From the NCBI GenBank assembly GCA_938743325.2, contig OW568882.1:558001-622000 (forward strand): a stretch of DNA of 64,000 bases, in the 5' to 3' direction. The stretch is from Pycnococcus provasolii (taxonomy: Eukaryota > Chlorophyta > Pseudoscourfieldiophyceae > Pseudoscourfieldiales > Pycnococcaceae). This document shows positions 26,762-37,400 of this stretch, piece by piece. Every line of letters starts with the position of its first letter. Position 1 is the stretch's first letter. A program made the translations under genes and the position numbers. Under the pieces are notes generated by a model that was not told the DNA's origin, searched no databases, and was given only the letters and a program-made list of their open reading frames with translations.

Positions 26762-28996
26762 ATGAGAACCTATCCTCATGATGATGTTTCCTTCTTCGAC
26801 AACGTTAAGATGACAGACCTTGCCCCCCGTGATGATGGTAATAATAAGAATAACAACAACAACAAATACGTTGACGTGCTCATCGTCGGCGCGGGGATCG
26901 CGGGACTCACGTGCGCGCGCCGTCTCGCAGGGAAAGGACTCTCCGTCGCTATCCTCGAAGCGTCCGAACGGATTGGAGGCGTGTGGAACTCTAAGCACCT
27001 CTACCAGGCGGTGACGCTGCAGCAGCACAAGTCGGAGTTCCGCATCGAGGGACTCAGCTGGCCGGAACACGCGAGCCCGTTCCCAAGCGCCGACGAGGTG
27101 CGCCAGCTCATCGCGGAGTTTGTCGATAGGTTCGACCTTGCAAAGCTCGTGCACTTTCACTCCGAGGTGGCCAAGGCTGACTACGACGCCGACGCCGAGA
27201 AGTGGACCGTGGTCACCAACAAGCAGGTGAGCTACAGGGCGAACTACCTCGTGTGGGCAGCCGGTGCGCTCGGCAAGCCCGTCTTCCCGCCGAAACTGTC
27301 GAGCGCGCTCGAGAACTTTGCGGGCAACGCGCTGCACGCCACCAACTACTACCGCGCAACACCCTACGCCGGACGTCGCGTTGCCGTCGTTGGGTGGGGA
27401 GCCAGCGGCGTCGAGATCGCGGCTGACCTCGCGGCGAGCGCCAACTGCGAGGACGTCTGCCTTCTTGCTCGCGTCGGCGACCACGAGTCCACGGGTATCG
27501 ACTGGTGCCTATCGCGCGACCTGTTCGGCGGCAACGCGGGGCTGTGCGCGCGATACAGCGGAACGGGCGAGCCGAGGTCGCTGCAGGAGCGCAACGGCGA
27601 GGTGGCGCGCCGCATGCGCGAGCGCCACGGAACCGCGCTTGACAAGCTTCCGGCGAGCCTGCGCTTTGAGGGACGCCGCGAGCCACTCAACAACCGCATC
27701 ATCGTCTCCGAGAAGCTGTACGACGAGCTGGATGCCGGACGCCTGCGCGTCGTCGAGGGTGAGGTGGTTGGCGCAGAGGGAAAGGAGCTGAAGCTCAACC
27801 ACGCTGACGGAACGACGAGCCTGGCGGAGTTTGACGACGTGATCGTGTGCACGGGCTACGACGGGCCTCTCCCCACGCTCAGGAAGGTGCTCAATCCCGC
27901 GCCGACGACCGACTCGCTTAGCCTTTACCAGACGATGTTTTCACCCGAGATTCCGAAGTGCGCCATCCTCGCGTGCGTGTACGGATTCGTTGCGATCCCA
28001 ATGGCGGCGGATGTGCAGAGCCGCGTGGTGGCGCGCGTCATCACGGGCGAAATCTCGCTGCCGCATGCCAAGGAGCAGATGAGATGGATGGAGCAGCGCA
28101 TTGCAGCGAGCCCGATGCGCTCGACGCAGTGCCTGACTGACGACACCTTCCTCCAGGAGCTCGAGGCGCTCGCGGACTACCGCCCGCAGGATGCTGTCAT
28201 CGCGGCGGCGCCGCCGGAGCCTGAGGCTTTCGAGCCGTGCGAGGAGATGAAGGATTCGCCCGAATGGAAGAAGACGATGAAGATTTCGAAAAGCAGCTCG
28301 ATGGAGCTCAGTGACGTGGGCAAGAAGCTCCTCATGAACGCGTTCAAGGATACGACGCCAAAGGAAGCTTACGACCTGTGGGCCGAGACGTACGACAACG
28401 ACAGCTTTGGCGAAACTGGATTTGGCTTCGACTCCCCGAATATTTGCGCGTCCATCACCGCCGGGTACCTCAGCAACATGTCACCTGTGCCGGGCGAGAA
28501 GTTGATCAGGCTGCTCGACGTTGGCTGCGGCACTGGCATGCTCACGCGCCTCGTCCGCGAGCGCCTTGCGAATGGCATGAACGGCATGGTCGACGTGAAG
28601 GGCTTCGACCTCAGCGAGAAGATGCTCGAGATTGCACGACGTGACGAGGGGTTGCTTAGCGACGTTGTCTGCCACTCGCTCTCCGACACGCCCTGGCCGT
28701 ATGCCGACGCGTCATTCGACGTGGCGATGTGCAATGGCGTTCTCATCTACATTGACGACAACTTTGGCGGTGTGATGGCCGAATTTGCTCGCGTGCTGCG
28801 ACCTGGAGGCTACGCCGTGCTGATGATCCGCGAGGATAACTACGACAACTGGGGCGAGCACATGGACAGGCTCGAGAAGGAGCGCGCGTGGCGCCTGATG
28901 GAGTGCACGGAGCCGCGCGACAACTTCCTCAACGCCGCGAATGACGAGGGCGAGGCAATTGTGTGGTACCGCATGTACAGCTTTCAGCGTCTTTAG
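26762..28996 (+). CDS. Flavin monooxygenase-methyltransferase fusion enzyme
   Basis: A 744-residue single-exon protein joining two enzymes. Residues about 35-470 are a class B flavin monooxygenase: FAD site VDVLIVGAGIAGLTCARRL, the FMO fingerprint region FAGNALHATNYY, the NADPH site VVGWGASGVEIAADL and IVCTGYDGPLP. Such enzymes use NADPH and O2 to hydroxylate N, S or carbon centres. After a linker, residues about 540-744 are a class I SAM methyltransferase, with AYDLWAETYDND, motif I LLDVGCGTGMLTRLV, VKGFDLSEKMLEIA, FDVAMCNGVLIYID and LRPGGYAVLMIRE, closest by eye to METTL27/UbiE-type enzymes. All core motifs are intact. The fusion implies two steps on one small molecule, oxidation and methylation; the substrate is unknown. 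The ATG at 26810 is an alternative start. Confidence 0.9.
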   Translation: MRTYPHDDVSFFDNVKMTDLAPRDDGNNKNNNNNKYVDVLIVGAGIAGLTCARRLAGKGLSVAILEASERIGGVWNSKHLYQAVTLQQHKSEFRIEGLSWPEHASPFPSADEVRQLIAEFVDRFDLAKLVHFHSEVAKADYDADAEKWTVVTNKQVSYRANYLVWAAGALGKPVFPPKLSSALENFAGNALHATNYYRATPYAGRRVAVVGWGASGVEIAADLAASANCEDVCLLARVGDHESTGIDWCLSRDLFGGNAGLCARYSGTGEPRSLQERNGEVARRMRERHGTALDKLPASLRFEGRREPLNNRIIVSEKLYDELDAGRLRVVEGEVVGAEGKELKLNHADGTTSLAEFDDVIVCTGYDGPLPTLRKVLNPAPTTDSLSLYQTMFSPEIPKCAILACVYGFVAIPMAADVQSRVVARVITGEISLPHAKEQMRWMEQRIAASPMRSTQCLTDDTFLQELEALADYRPQDAVIAAAPPEPEAFEPCEEMKDSPEWKKTMKISKSSSMELSDVGKKLLMNAFKDTTPKEAYDLWAETYDNDSFGETGFGFDSPNICASITAGYLSNMSPVPGEKLIRLLDVGCGTGMLTRLVRERLANGMNGMVDVKGFDLSEKMLEIARRDEGLLSDVVCHSLSDTPWPYADASFDVAMCNGVLIYIDDNFGGVMAEFARVLRPGGYAVLMIREDNYDNWGEHMDRLEKERAWRLMECTEPRDNFLNAANDEGEAIVWYRMYSFQRL

Positions 28997-29380
28997 ATTT
29001 ACAGTGAGAGATCGGAGTGATGGGCTTGTCGCCCTGTCAGGAGGTATTGGAATCACGACTCATACATGCATGTTTTGGTTGGGGTGTGTTTTTTGGTACA
29101 GAAAGAATGGCGAGCGAATATGTTAGGCTTCTCGATTTACAGGGATGTGGCGGCGAATTTTTTACTACTAGTTATTTTGGTCAACGAAGAAAGAAAAAAT
29201 GACATAGCGCGTCAGCGTGTAATGAATAATGATGCGATTTCCCCAATTTCCTTTTCTTTTTTTCGAAATCACTCAATGCGCCAGTGACTGGGGCTGGATG
29301 GTGAACGGACAGACCGTTGGGCGAAGTATTACTGTATGCACGAAAAATTACAGGTGTCAAAAAAATGTACAGCAACAAAT
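28997..29380. other. Short convergent intergenic region
   Basis: 384 bp between the stops of two convergent genes; AT-rich, no feature seen. Confidence 0.5.
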
Positions 29381-30955
29381 TCAAGCATGGCTGAAACGGC
29401 ATGCGTCGCCGTTGCGGCAGTCACCACGCAGCCAGAAGTGGCACGCCGGTTTAGGCGATTGCGGTGCCGCATGACTGAAGCGGCAAGCATCGCCGCTGCG
29501 GCAATTACCCTTGAGCCAGAAGCGGCATGCTCCCTTGGGCTCCCTGTTATTTTGCTGCGTCGTCTTCGTCGTCGACGGTTTCGTCGTCATCTTGCATTCT
29601 CCGCACACGACCGAGCGGGGAACGCGATACCCCTTCTCGCGGAAAAATTGGAGAGTCGATGTGGTGAAGTAAACGGAGTTATGGCACACTTTGCAGGTGA
29701 TGTGCTTGCCACCCTTGTTGATGCTACTCACCCGCCTTGGATCCATCGCAGGGAGTGGTGCCCGATCGAGTGCCTCTGCAAGCATGGTGGTGAAAGCTCC
29801 CAGTCCTCCCGCAACGGCATCTGCCGTGTACGCCGCTGCGAGCGCGGCACGGGCAAACACGCGTTCTGGAAGAGATGACGGGGCTGGATCGAGCTGTTCG
29901 ATCGCATGAAAGCAAGCCTTGCTATCTTGCAAGTCATCCGCATGTGTTGCGTCGGGAAAAGCAGTCAGCTTCGTCCACACAACGCATTCTGAAGTTTCAT
30001 CCCATTGCGGGTACTCCTCCTCGACCGTGTCAAAGTCCTCCAAACGTTCCGCTTTCAGTGCATACATAGCACGTCGCAAGGGCGCGGTGATGGCGTGCAG
30101 GTTGCCATACTGCCGCACCCACTTATCAGTCACGCCACGGAGATAGAACCACTTCCCCTCGTCTTGATTTCGCATCACCTTGCATAGGTCAGCGGCGCTC
30201 ACAAAGAATTTGCCACACCCAAACTCCTCTGGCGTATTCCAGCTGAGTTCTGCGATGGCGCGCGGCTGGACGCCAGGCTGAGGTGAGAGGTTCTGGCCTC
30301 GAAAGAGCTTCAAGCCATCGTTGCGGTTTAGCGTGAATGTTGCAAAGACTCGCCTCCACAGCGGCGTCTTCGTTGACGACGAGGGTATGTAGCGAAAGCA
30401 GTCTCTGTCTCCGCTGAGAACGGTCGCATCCTCGTTCTCGTCAAGGAGCTTCATGAGAACGTCGTCAGCGTCTTCGCGTTCGGGAAGCAAGACGTCCGCT
30501 TTTTTCGTGTCCATGAAAGCCTCGGCGAGAGCCATGTCCGCGAAGAGTGGCATGTCCCTTTGATTTTTGTTCGGGTGCGCGAGTTCCGCCTCCCTTCTCT
30601 TGCGCCACTTCTTATTCGCTTCTTCCGTGCGTGTACCTGCGTCAATGATTGCGACCACACGGTACCCGATGTCCGAGGCTGCATCGACGAAGAACGAAAC
30701 GCGGTCACGCATCGTCAATATGGACGAGAACGCGTCGTAAGCCTGAGGAAAAGAGGAAGCACCCCCAGCGGCACCAGCAGCCCCAGCACCACCAGGGCCA
30801 CACCCACCACTCACAGAAGAAGGATGTGAGCGGGAGCGAGAGGGCAGGGGCAGGAACACGCATAGATAGTTAAGCGCGTCCACCAATAGCAGACGCTGAT
30901 GCTGACTGGGATGCGACCCATCAGGCGACGGAGGAGGGGAATCGGAGGACGCCAT
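29381..30955 (-). CDS. PIN/FEN-like nuclease-domain protein with two CCCH zinc fingers
   Basis: A 524-residue protein, start taken at ATG 30955 (MASSDSPPPS). The N-terminal half resembles a PIN/FEN1-type nuclease: an early Asp in LLLVDALNYL, an acidic pair in EREDADDVLMKLL and LSGDRDCFRYIP, the spacing expected for metal-binding acids in that fold. Family members cut RNA or DNA flaps. A short Cys-x2-Cys pair pattern (ITCKVCHNSVYF and VVCGECK) suggests a zinc ribbon near residue 455. The C-terminus has two near-identical CCCH fingers, CRFWLKGNCRSGDACRFSH and CHFWLRGDCRNGDACRFSH (Cx7Cx5Cx3H), which usually bind RNA. The combination suggests an RNA-processing nuclease. Nuclease activity is inferred from sparse motifs; an inactive PIN-like fold is possible. 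Confidence 0.75.
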   Translation of the reverse strand: MASSDSPPPSPDGSHPSQHQRLLLVDALNYLCVFLPLPSRSRSHPSSVSGGCGPGGAGAAGAAGGASSFPQAYDAFSSILTMRDRVSFFVDAASDIGYRVVAIIDAGTRTEEANKKWRKRREAELAHPNKNQRDMPLFADMALAEAFMDTKKADVLLPEREDADDVLMKLLDENEDATVLSGDRDCFRYIPSSSTKTPLWRRVFATFTLNRNDGLKLFRGQNLSPQPGVQPRAIAELSWNTPEEFGCGKFFVSAADLCKVMRNQDEGKWFYLRGVTDKWVRQYGNLHAITAPLRRAMYALKAERLEDFDTVEEEYPQWDETSECVVWTKLTAFPDATHADDLQDSKACFHAIEQLDPAPSSLPERVFARAALAAAYTADAVAGGLGAFTTMLAEALDRAPLPAMDPRRVSSINKGGKHITCKVCHNSVYFTTSTLQFFREKGYRVPRSVVCGECKMTTKPSTTKTTQQNNREPKGACRFWLKGNCRSGDACRFSHAAPQSPKPACHFWLRGDCRNGDACRFSHA

Positions 30956-31239
30956 GGATGGATGAAACGCAATAAAATGTAATAGGGACGGGGACGGGGC
31001 GGGGCGGGTTCCCCTGCTCAGTGGGGATACCTCGTTGCACACAATCCCAATTCCCATAATTTTTTTTCACGCCTCCAGGGGAATGCCGTCGCGGCGAGAT
31101 GGGTGAGGACGGACGTGCGGGGGAAGTGCGTGCCCACCCGTTCGAGGATGGCAGAAAGGGGGGAGGAGGATGTTTCATCACAGAATGCTTTATTACTAAT
31201 CAATTCCTTTTTGTACCTTTGCGAGGTACAAGAGCTAGC

Positions 31240-33351
31240 TTAACTGGAGAGAGCTGCTCCTGCGGCATCGCCAATGTCGACAAACGCAAGCTTGGACGAC
31301 TTCTCCTGGATCTTCGTCTTCACGACGTTGCGGAACGCGTCGAGGGTAAGCTTTGCATCGCCCGATCCGTAAGCGGCAGCCTGCATCGCAATCACAACCT
31401 TCTCGACCTCACGGCCGGAGAGGCCGTTGAGATCGACAGCCGCCTCCGCGATGTCTCCGTCTGAAATGCCATCGAGCTCCACCGGGTCACTCTGAGATTT
31501 GATTCCCTTAAAGTACCCACTGATGCCAACGGATGACGACGGAGGGTCAGTCAGGTACCGCTTCATGAACAGACGCAGCATTTCCTCACGTTCAGCCGTG
31601 CCTGAATATTTGTGTTGTGTGTGTGTGTGTGGATGCGTGTGTGTACGTAATTTCGTTAGGAGATATGTTTCGCATATGAACATCCCCCGTATTTCACGCA
31701 GAAATCAAGCAAAGCTTCAGTCCTATCGATTCAGTCGCTTCATGCGAAGGAAAGATTCTCTTCCCTCGCCTCAGAATCAAAAATTAAGAAAGCAGTAGAA
31801 AATTGTGGTCGTCCTGAGCTAAGCTCTCCCACCCACTCCCGTCGTCCTCTCTCACACAAAAACCTTACCTGGTAAGTCGAATTCCAGAACCTCGTCCACA
31901 CGATCGAGCAGAGCCTCATCCAGATCCTCCGGTCGATTTGTCGCAAGCACAAGGACAAAGTCTTTCGATGCACCTCCCGTGCGGCTGAGCATGACATTCA
32001 GCGCTGCTCTGACACCCTCAGAGACGTTGGCTGTATCACGGCGTCTCAGGAAGGCATCCGCCTCGTCGACAAAGAGGAGAACGCCCTTGGACGACGACTC
32101 ACTCCAGTCGAAGACGGAGTGAAGCTGCGTCACGGCGTCATTTCCAAGTGGCGCGACGTCACCTCCGCTCAGAACGGCGTACTCGAGCCCGCTGTATCGC
32201 GCCATCTGCCTCGCCGCGAGCGTCTTACCCGTACCTGGCGGCCCGTAAAAGAGCATGTGCCGATACGGAACGCCGTGCCTTCGCGCGGAAGCCGTGAAGT
32301 TGGCGAGTGTGTTCAACCGCGACTCCATCGTCGGGGCAAGCACAACATTGCGCAGCACGGACGACTTGGCGTCGGCGGAGGCTGCCGCCGCCGCTCCGCC
32401 GCTCGCGCCGGCGTCGCGTAGTCCCGTTCCTGGCAGCAGGCCAAGCATGCGCCTTCGGCTCGTCTCGCGCACGAGCGGCGGCGTTCCTAGCATGCGCTCG
32501 ACGACGCGTCCCGTGACACGCGCGGATTCCCGTGCACCGAACACGCCAAGCGCGAGCGCGGTGGTTCCCGCAGCAAACGACACGAGCTTTTGCCTGTCCG
32601 TGAGCAGCGTCATGGCGGCTTTTCCGAGGTGTTGGAAGGTTGCGTTGATGGACTCCAGGGCTTGCTTTCGCTGCGCCTCGAGTCTGTCACCGAGCAGGCG
32701 TCGGTTCACATCTTCGGCCAACTTCGCTTCGTTCGCGCGTCCCTCCGCTTCCGCGAGCGCCTTTGCGCGCGCGACATCCTTGTCAAGTTCCGCCTTTCGT
32801 TCGTCCGTCATTCTGCGTTCCGCCTGGATCGCGAGCTCTGTCTGCTGCCTGAGAGCCTCCTGCTTCCTCGTGCTTTCCTCCTGCATGGCGACAGTTTCGG
32901 CGTTTCTTTCTCGCGCCGCTTCGTGTTCCGCCCCCATTCGTTTGCGTGCGAGTTCGTCCTCGTACTGCGCGAGCTGAGCCTTCTGTTGGTTTTGCTGCTG
33001 CATCGTCTTTCTCTGTTCCTCCCACTGCACTTTCTCTCTCTCGACGTTGAATTGCGCCTGTGCCGCGGAGTACTCCGCCTGTTTGGTTTTTTCTTCCTGT
33101 TCCCGCGTTTTTTCCTGTTGTTGTGTAACTTCGAGAACTTTCTTGGCGTGTGTCGAGTTTGCGATTTCACGCAAAGCTTTCGCACCTCTCTCGAGCGCCT
33201 CGGGGTCGAACGCCGACGGTGCATACTTACTTGAAGACGACGAAGACGATGACGATGATGACGACTCACATGAAGACACGGGGAGTAAGAGAGAAGACGC
33301 CAGGGAAAGCAGGTAACCCCTTCTGCTACTGCTACTAGGAGGAGAGGACAT
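31240..33351 (-). CDS. ATAD3: ATAD3-type mitochondrial AAA ATPase, two exons
   Basis: The coding sequence joins 33351-31869 and 31601-31240 (minus), 614 residues, the usual ATAD3 length. A 267-bp intron (31868-31602) has a GTAAGG donor and a TTCAG acceptor and splits the Gly codon in DLPG. ATAD3 spans the inner mitochondrial membrane and is linked to nucleoids, lipid supply and membrane contacts. An Asp/Ser-rich start is followed by a long Gln/Glu/Arg coiled coil (about 50-225), a hydrophobic segment LVSFAAGTTALALGVFG (about 260), then the AAA core with Walker A GPPGTGKTLAA near 366, Walker B LLFVDEADAFL near 422 and sensor 1 LATNRPEDLD. The second exon is the C-terminal AAA lid. The start at 33351 is followed closely by a hydrophobic stretch; 33363 is an alternative ATG. 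Confidence 0.93.
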
Positions 33352-34434
33352 GGCCCCGGGCATGGGAAGTGTGATCTAACCAAGGGGGGGAGGGAGTGGT
33401 GGCGGCGGAATTCTTAGAATATCTCAGGGGAGGGGGAGCACTGGGGAGGGGGAGGGTCAAACCCTAATCTAACTTCCTCAACCGAAAATCCGAAATTACC
33501 GAATAGGACGAGTGCCCTCCAAATAAGTTTATGTGGCCGAAAAGCTTGGTCCTCCTATTCCTTGGAACCCCTTTCTGAATTCTGCGCAACTGGACATCCG
33601 ACCAATTGGGACAATAATATAAGAACTATCATTGCCCACCGGCACAATGGCAAACAAGCTTTCCATCACGAGGCGGTAGTTGTATCCAGTCGTCGGTACG
33701 GCCTTTTGGACGGTGGTGAGATGTGGTACATTTCGGCTACTCCCCAGTCCATCCGCCCTGTACATGCGAAGAAAAGCTCCAATTTGGTCCATGTTCACCG
33801 GCTGTTCGCGCACCAAAAACATGTTCTTCTTCTCCAGCACTGTGCAACACTACACTACACCACGTGGTACGATATTCCGTGCTTGATCCAATATGGCAAG
33901 CACTGTGCAACACTACACTACGTGGTACGATATTCCGTGCTTGATCCAATATTGCAAGCACTGTGCAACACCCAACACTACACTACGTGGTACGATATTC
34001 CGTGCTTGATCCAATATGGCAAGCACTGTGCAACACTACACCAGTTACAATAGTCTATAGTATGCTATTCCGTGATGAGTGCTGAACTGCTTGATCAATT
34101 GTGATATCAACAACATGTGCACCAACATGTGCCTGCTTTGCAAAGTGTTTTCTTCTTCTTGTTTCTTTCACATTGGAATATTGGATGGATCACAATTCAC
34201 AGGAGCAGAGCATTAGAGCAAGCTTTTATGTATCCGTGCAACTGATAATTGTTGTGTGCAAATCCTTCAAAGTCCTGTGCAACTGAAACGGTTCTGTCCA
34301 GTCTGTGCATCTATCTGTGCAACATTCCCATGTGAACTTTCCTCGTTTCGTTTCGTTTCATTAAGCAGGCACTAAGCCTCTGTTAAGCCGTCTCCTGTGC
34401 TACTGCCACGCACGCTCGCTTCAGTAGCCTCACC
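33352..34434. other. Divergent intergenic region with tandem repeats
   Basis: About 1.1 kb between ATAD3 and ABCA starts. A 103-codon minus-strand frame at 33529-33840 (start MLEKKNMFLVREQPV) has protein-like composition but no recognised relative, so it is only a possible small gene or fragment. A tandem repeat fills 33841-34040. Confidence 0.45.
33841..34040 (+). repeat. Three-copy tandem repeat of 58-65 bp
   Basis: Units of TGTGCAACACTACACTAC, then a segment with TGGTACGATATTCCGTGC and TTGATCCAATATGGCAAGCAC, begin at about 33841, 33904 and 33962. Lengths differ by small indels near the ACACTAC part. A fourth partial copy runs to about 34040. Confidence 0.85.
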
Positions 34435-37400
34435 ATGGCCTCCTCCTCGTCACCACCCATCACCATCACAGCAGAAGAACCTTGGACCCCTTCTCGCTCG
34501 CTGGCCCTTGTGACAACACAAACGCTCGCGCTCGCGCAAGCTCGCCTCAAGGTGACCACGCGTCGGCGAGGCGTCCTCATCACGCGCCTTCTCGCGCCCG
34601 CCATCGCCATCGCGCTCTGCGCCATCGTCGAGGCGGCTGTACTCGCCAACGTCAAGTGGCGTTCCAATCCGCCACCCCAAGGACCAAACGCACAAGCAGA
34701 AACAACAAAGCCGGCGGCTCTGCTTCAACTACCGCAGTGCACGTCAATCATAAGGCAGAAAACAAACTTTGACATTTACAGCACGTGTGTGCAAGACGGC
34801 CACGTCATCGCGTATGCGACGGAAGGCCAACTCAAACAGCGTATCAACGCAAGCATGCGCCGACTTGCGGCCCTTCACAACCTCACGTTTGGAACGCACG
34901 TGCGAGAATATGGAAGCGTCGAAGAGCTTGCCAGCACAATCCTGCAGCAACCGGGACACATCTCGTATGCACTCTTCTTCTCGTCAGTGATGACGACGAC
35001 GACGACGACGACGACGGTTTACTCGGTTTGGTACAACGAAACCGCCACGAATCTGGTCAAATACAACAGCAACACACGCCAAGGTGCAAGCGTGCAAAGC
35101 AACTCCGATATGTTCAAGCTCATCGGTGACGACGCTCTCGAGCGATACAACCTTGCGTCCGGCGTCGCCGCTGTCGTGCACGCGGTTGACGAGGTGCTGT
35201 TGGCGCACGTCGAAGAGAACTCGGAGGAGCGTAACCTTACCAGTCCACGCCGCCGCATACGAGTTGGCGCAATGGAGGAGCTGCGCAAATCAAACAAGCA
35301 CACTTCGACAACGGCGCAGGAACAATCGCCGCCGATGATCGCGCCATTCATGCTTGCGCCACTGCTCGCGGGTGCCTTCTGCGTGAACCTAATTCTCACG
35401 TCCATCACCATAGCGGAGGAGGCGCGCCTCGGCGTCACCTCCACGCTGCGTCGCACGGGCGCGGAACCCCTAGCAATGCTGCTCGGTAACTTCCTGCCAT
35501 TTGCCGTGCTTGGCATCGTAACCGCGCTGATCGCCGCCGCCGTCGGGGCGATGAGCAACCTGCAGCTCTTCCGCCTAACGAACCCTTTCGTGTTCATCAG
35601 CCTCTTCACACTCACCGAGTGGGCACACTCCGCCATCGGCATCGCACTCGCCGTGCCGTGCGGCCGCTCCGTGGGCATTGCCAGCCTGCTCGGGTCTGGC
35701 ATGATGCTTATCGTCATTTTGACGTGGTTCATCGTCTCATCGAGCGCAGACTATTCCAACATGCTCTTCGCGAGCTCGTTCGACGTCGCGTACGTGCGAA
35801 CGTCGCAGTTTGGCGATACGTCGCTGGCGTTTGCCGCGCTCTTCGCGCCCTGGCAACTCTTTCGCTCCATCCAGCACATCCAAGAGTCGACGCTTTACAC
35901 GGAACGTGTCTGCGCAAACGGCGCGTCTGGAGTCAAATTCAACGTGGCTGACATGTTCAGGCGCAAAAATGCAACCGCCGTTGCACTTCGGCACGGATAC
36001 GACGCCCCTGACGAATTCTCCACGCGCTGTAGCTACGACTCGTCGTGCGCTTGGGTGTTCCGCACGCGCGATGGCGGGCGCATCGTCGACCAGGGCAACC
36101 TGTTCGAGCTGCAGCAGGGCATTGCAGAGAACACGGTGTATCGCACATTCGAAATTCGCGTGCTGCGCGCCACGCCACCAGGCCATGTTGCCATCGACGG
36201 CGTGCCTGGCATGCACCATAGCCTGGAAATGCTCATTGTCGATATTTTCGTCTACCTTTTCGTTGCATGGTACGCCACCATGGTGTTGGGCGGTGACGCC
36301 GGCGCGCCGTTGCCACCATGGTTTCCGCTCATGCCACGGTTCTGGGGCTACTCGAAACCGAAGTCAAGTACCAGCAGCGATGACCCGAACAGCCGCACTT
36401 TCACGGAAGCAGAGAGAGCCCTGAGCGCATCGACCAAGTCGGTGCGAACGTGGAAATTATCCAAAAGTTTTCAAAGCGTGCAGGCAGTCAAGGAGCTAAC
36501 CTTCTCATATCCTCGTGGCGAGGTGTTTGCCTTCCTTGGTGCGAATGGTGCGGGTAAGACGACGACAATCTCCGTGCTGACGGGCGACCTAGCTCCCACG
36601 CACGGCGCTGCCTACGTCTGCGGTCTGGATGTCGAGAGCGAAAGCTCTCTGGTGAGAAAGTGCGTGGGCATCTGCCAGCAGCACGATGCGCTGTGGCCTG
36701 AGCTGACCGCGCGCGAGCACGTCGCCATCTTCTCCGTCCTCTCCGGCGTCACCGACGTCGCGAGCGGAGAGAATTGCCTCGTGCGTGTAAGCCTCGAGGC
36801 TGATGCTGATCGGCGTGCTGGGCTTTTCTCCGGGGGCATGAAGCGAAGGCTAATGCTTGCTCTTGCGGCGCTGCGGCAGCCCGATGCTCTCTTCCTCGAT
36901 GAGCCGACGACGGGCATGGATCCGCTGTCTCGCCGTGAGGTGTGGGACGTCATTCATGGATGCAAGGAGAATGCCGCAGTTCTGCTCACGACGCACTCGA
37001 TGGAGGAGGCGGACCGCCTCGGCGACTCGGTGGGAGTTCTCGCGAATGGTCGCCTGCGAGCCATCGGAACACCCATGTTCCTAAAACGCCGATTCGGATC
37101 AGGATATCAGCTTAGCGTCGTTCTGTCAGACAGTACGCCTGACGCCGAGGGTCAGGTCACGGCTGCACTCACGGCGCGATGCCCAGGTGTGCAGATTGTG
37201 CGCAACGCGGGCGGGACGCTCGTCTTTGGCGTGCCTACGATCAGCGGCGGCACGATTCCCACCGCTCTTGAGTGGCTTGAAGGTGCCGGAGCATGTTGGG
37301 TGCGCGATGTGGGTGTGACCACTTCGACAATGGAAGAGGTATTCCTAAGGCTTACAGTACAGTCACAGGAGCTGAACGCCGCGGTTGCCGGCGTGGGCCA

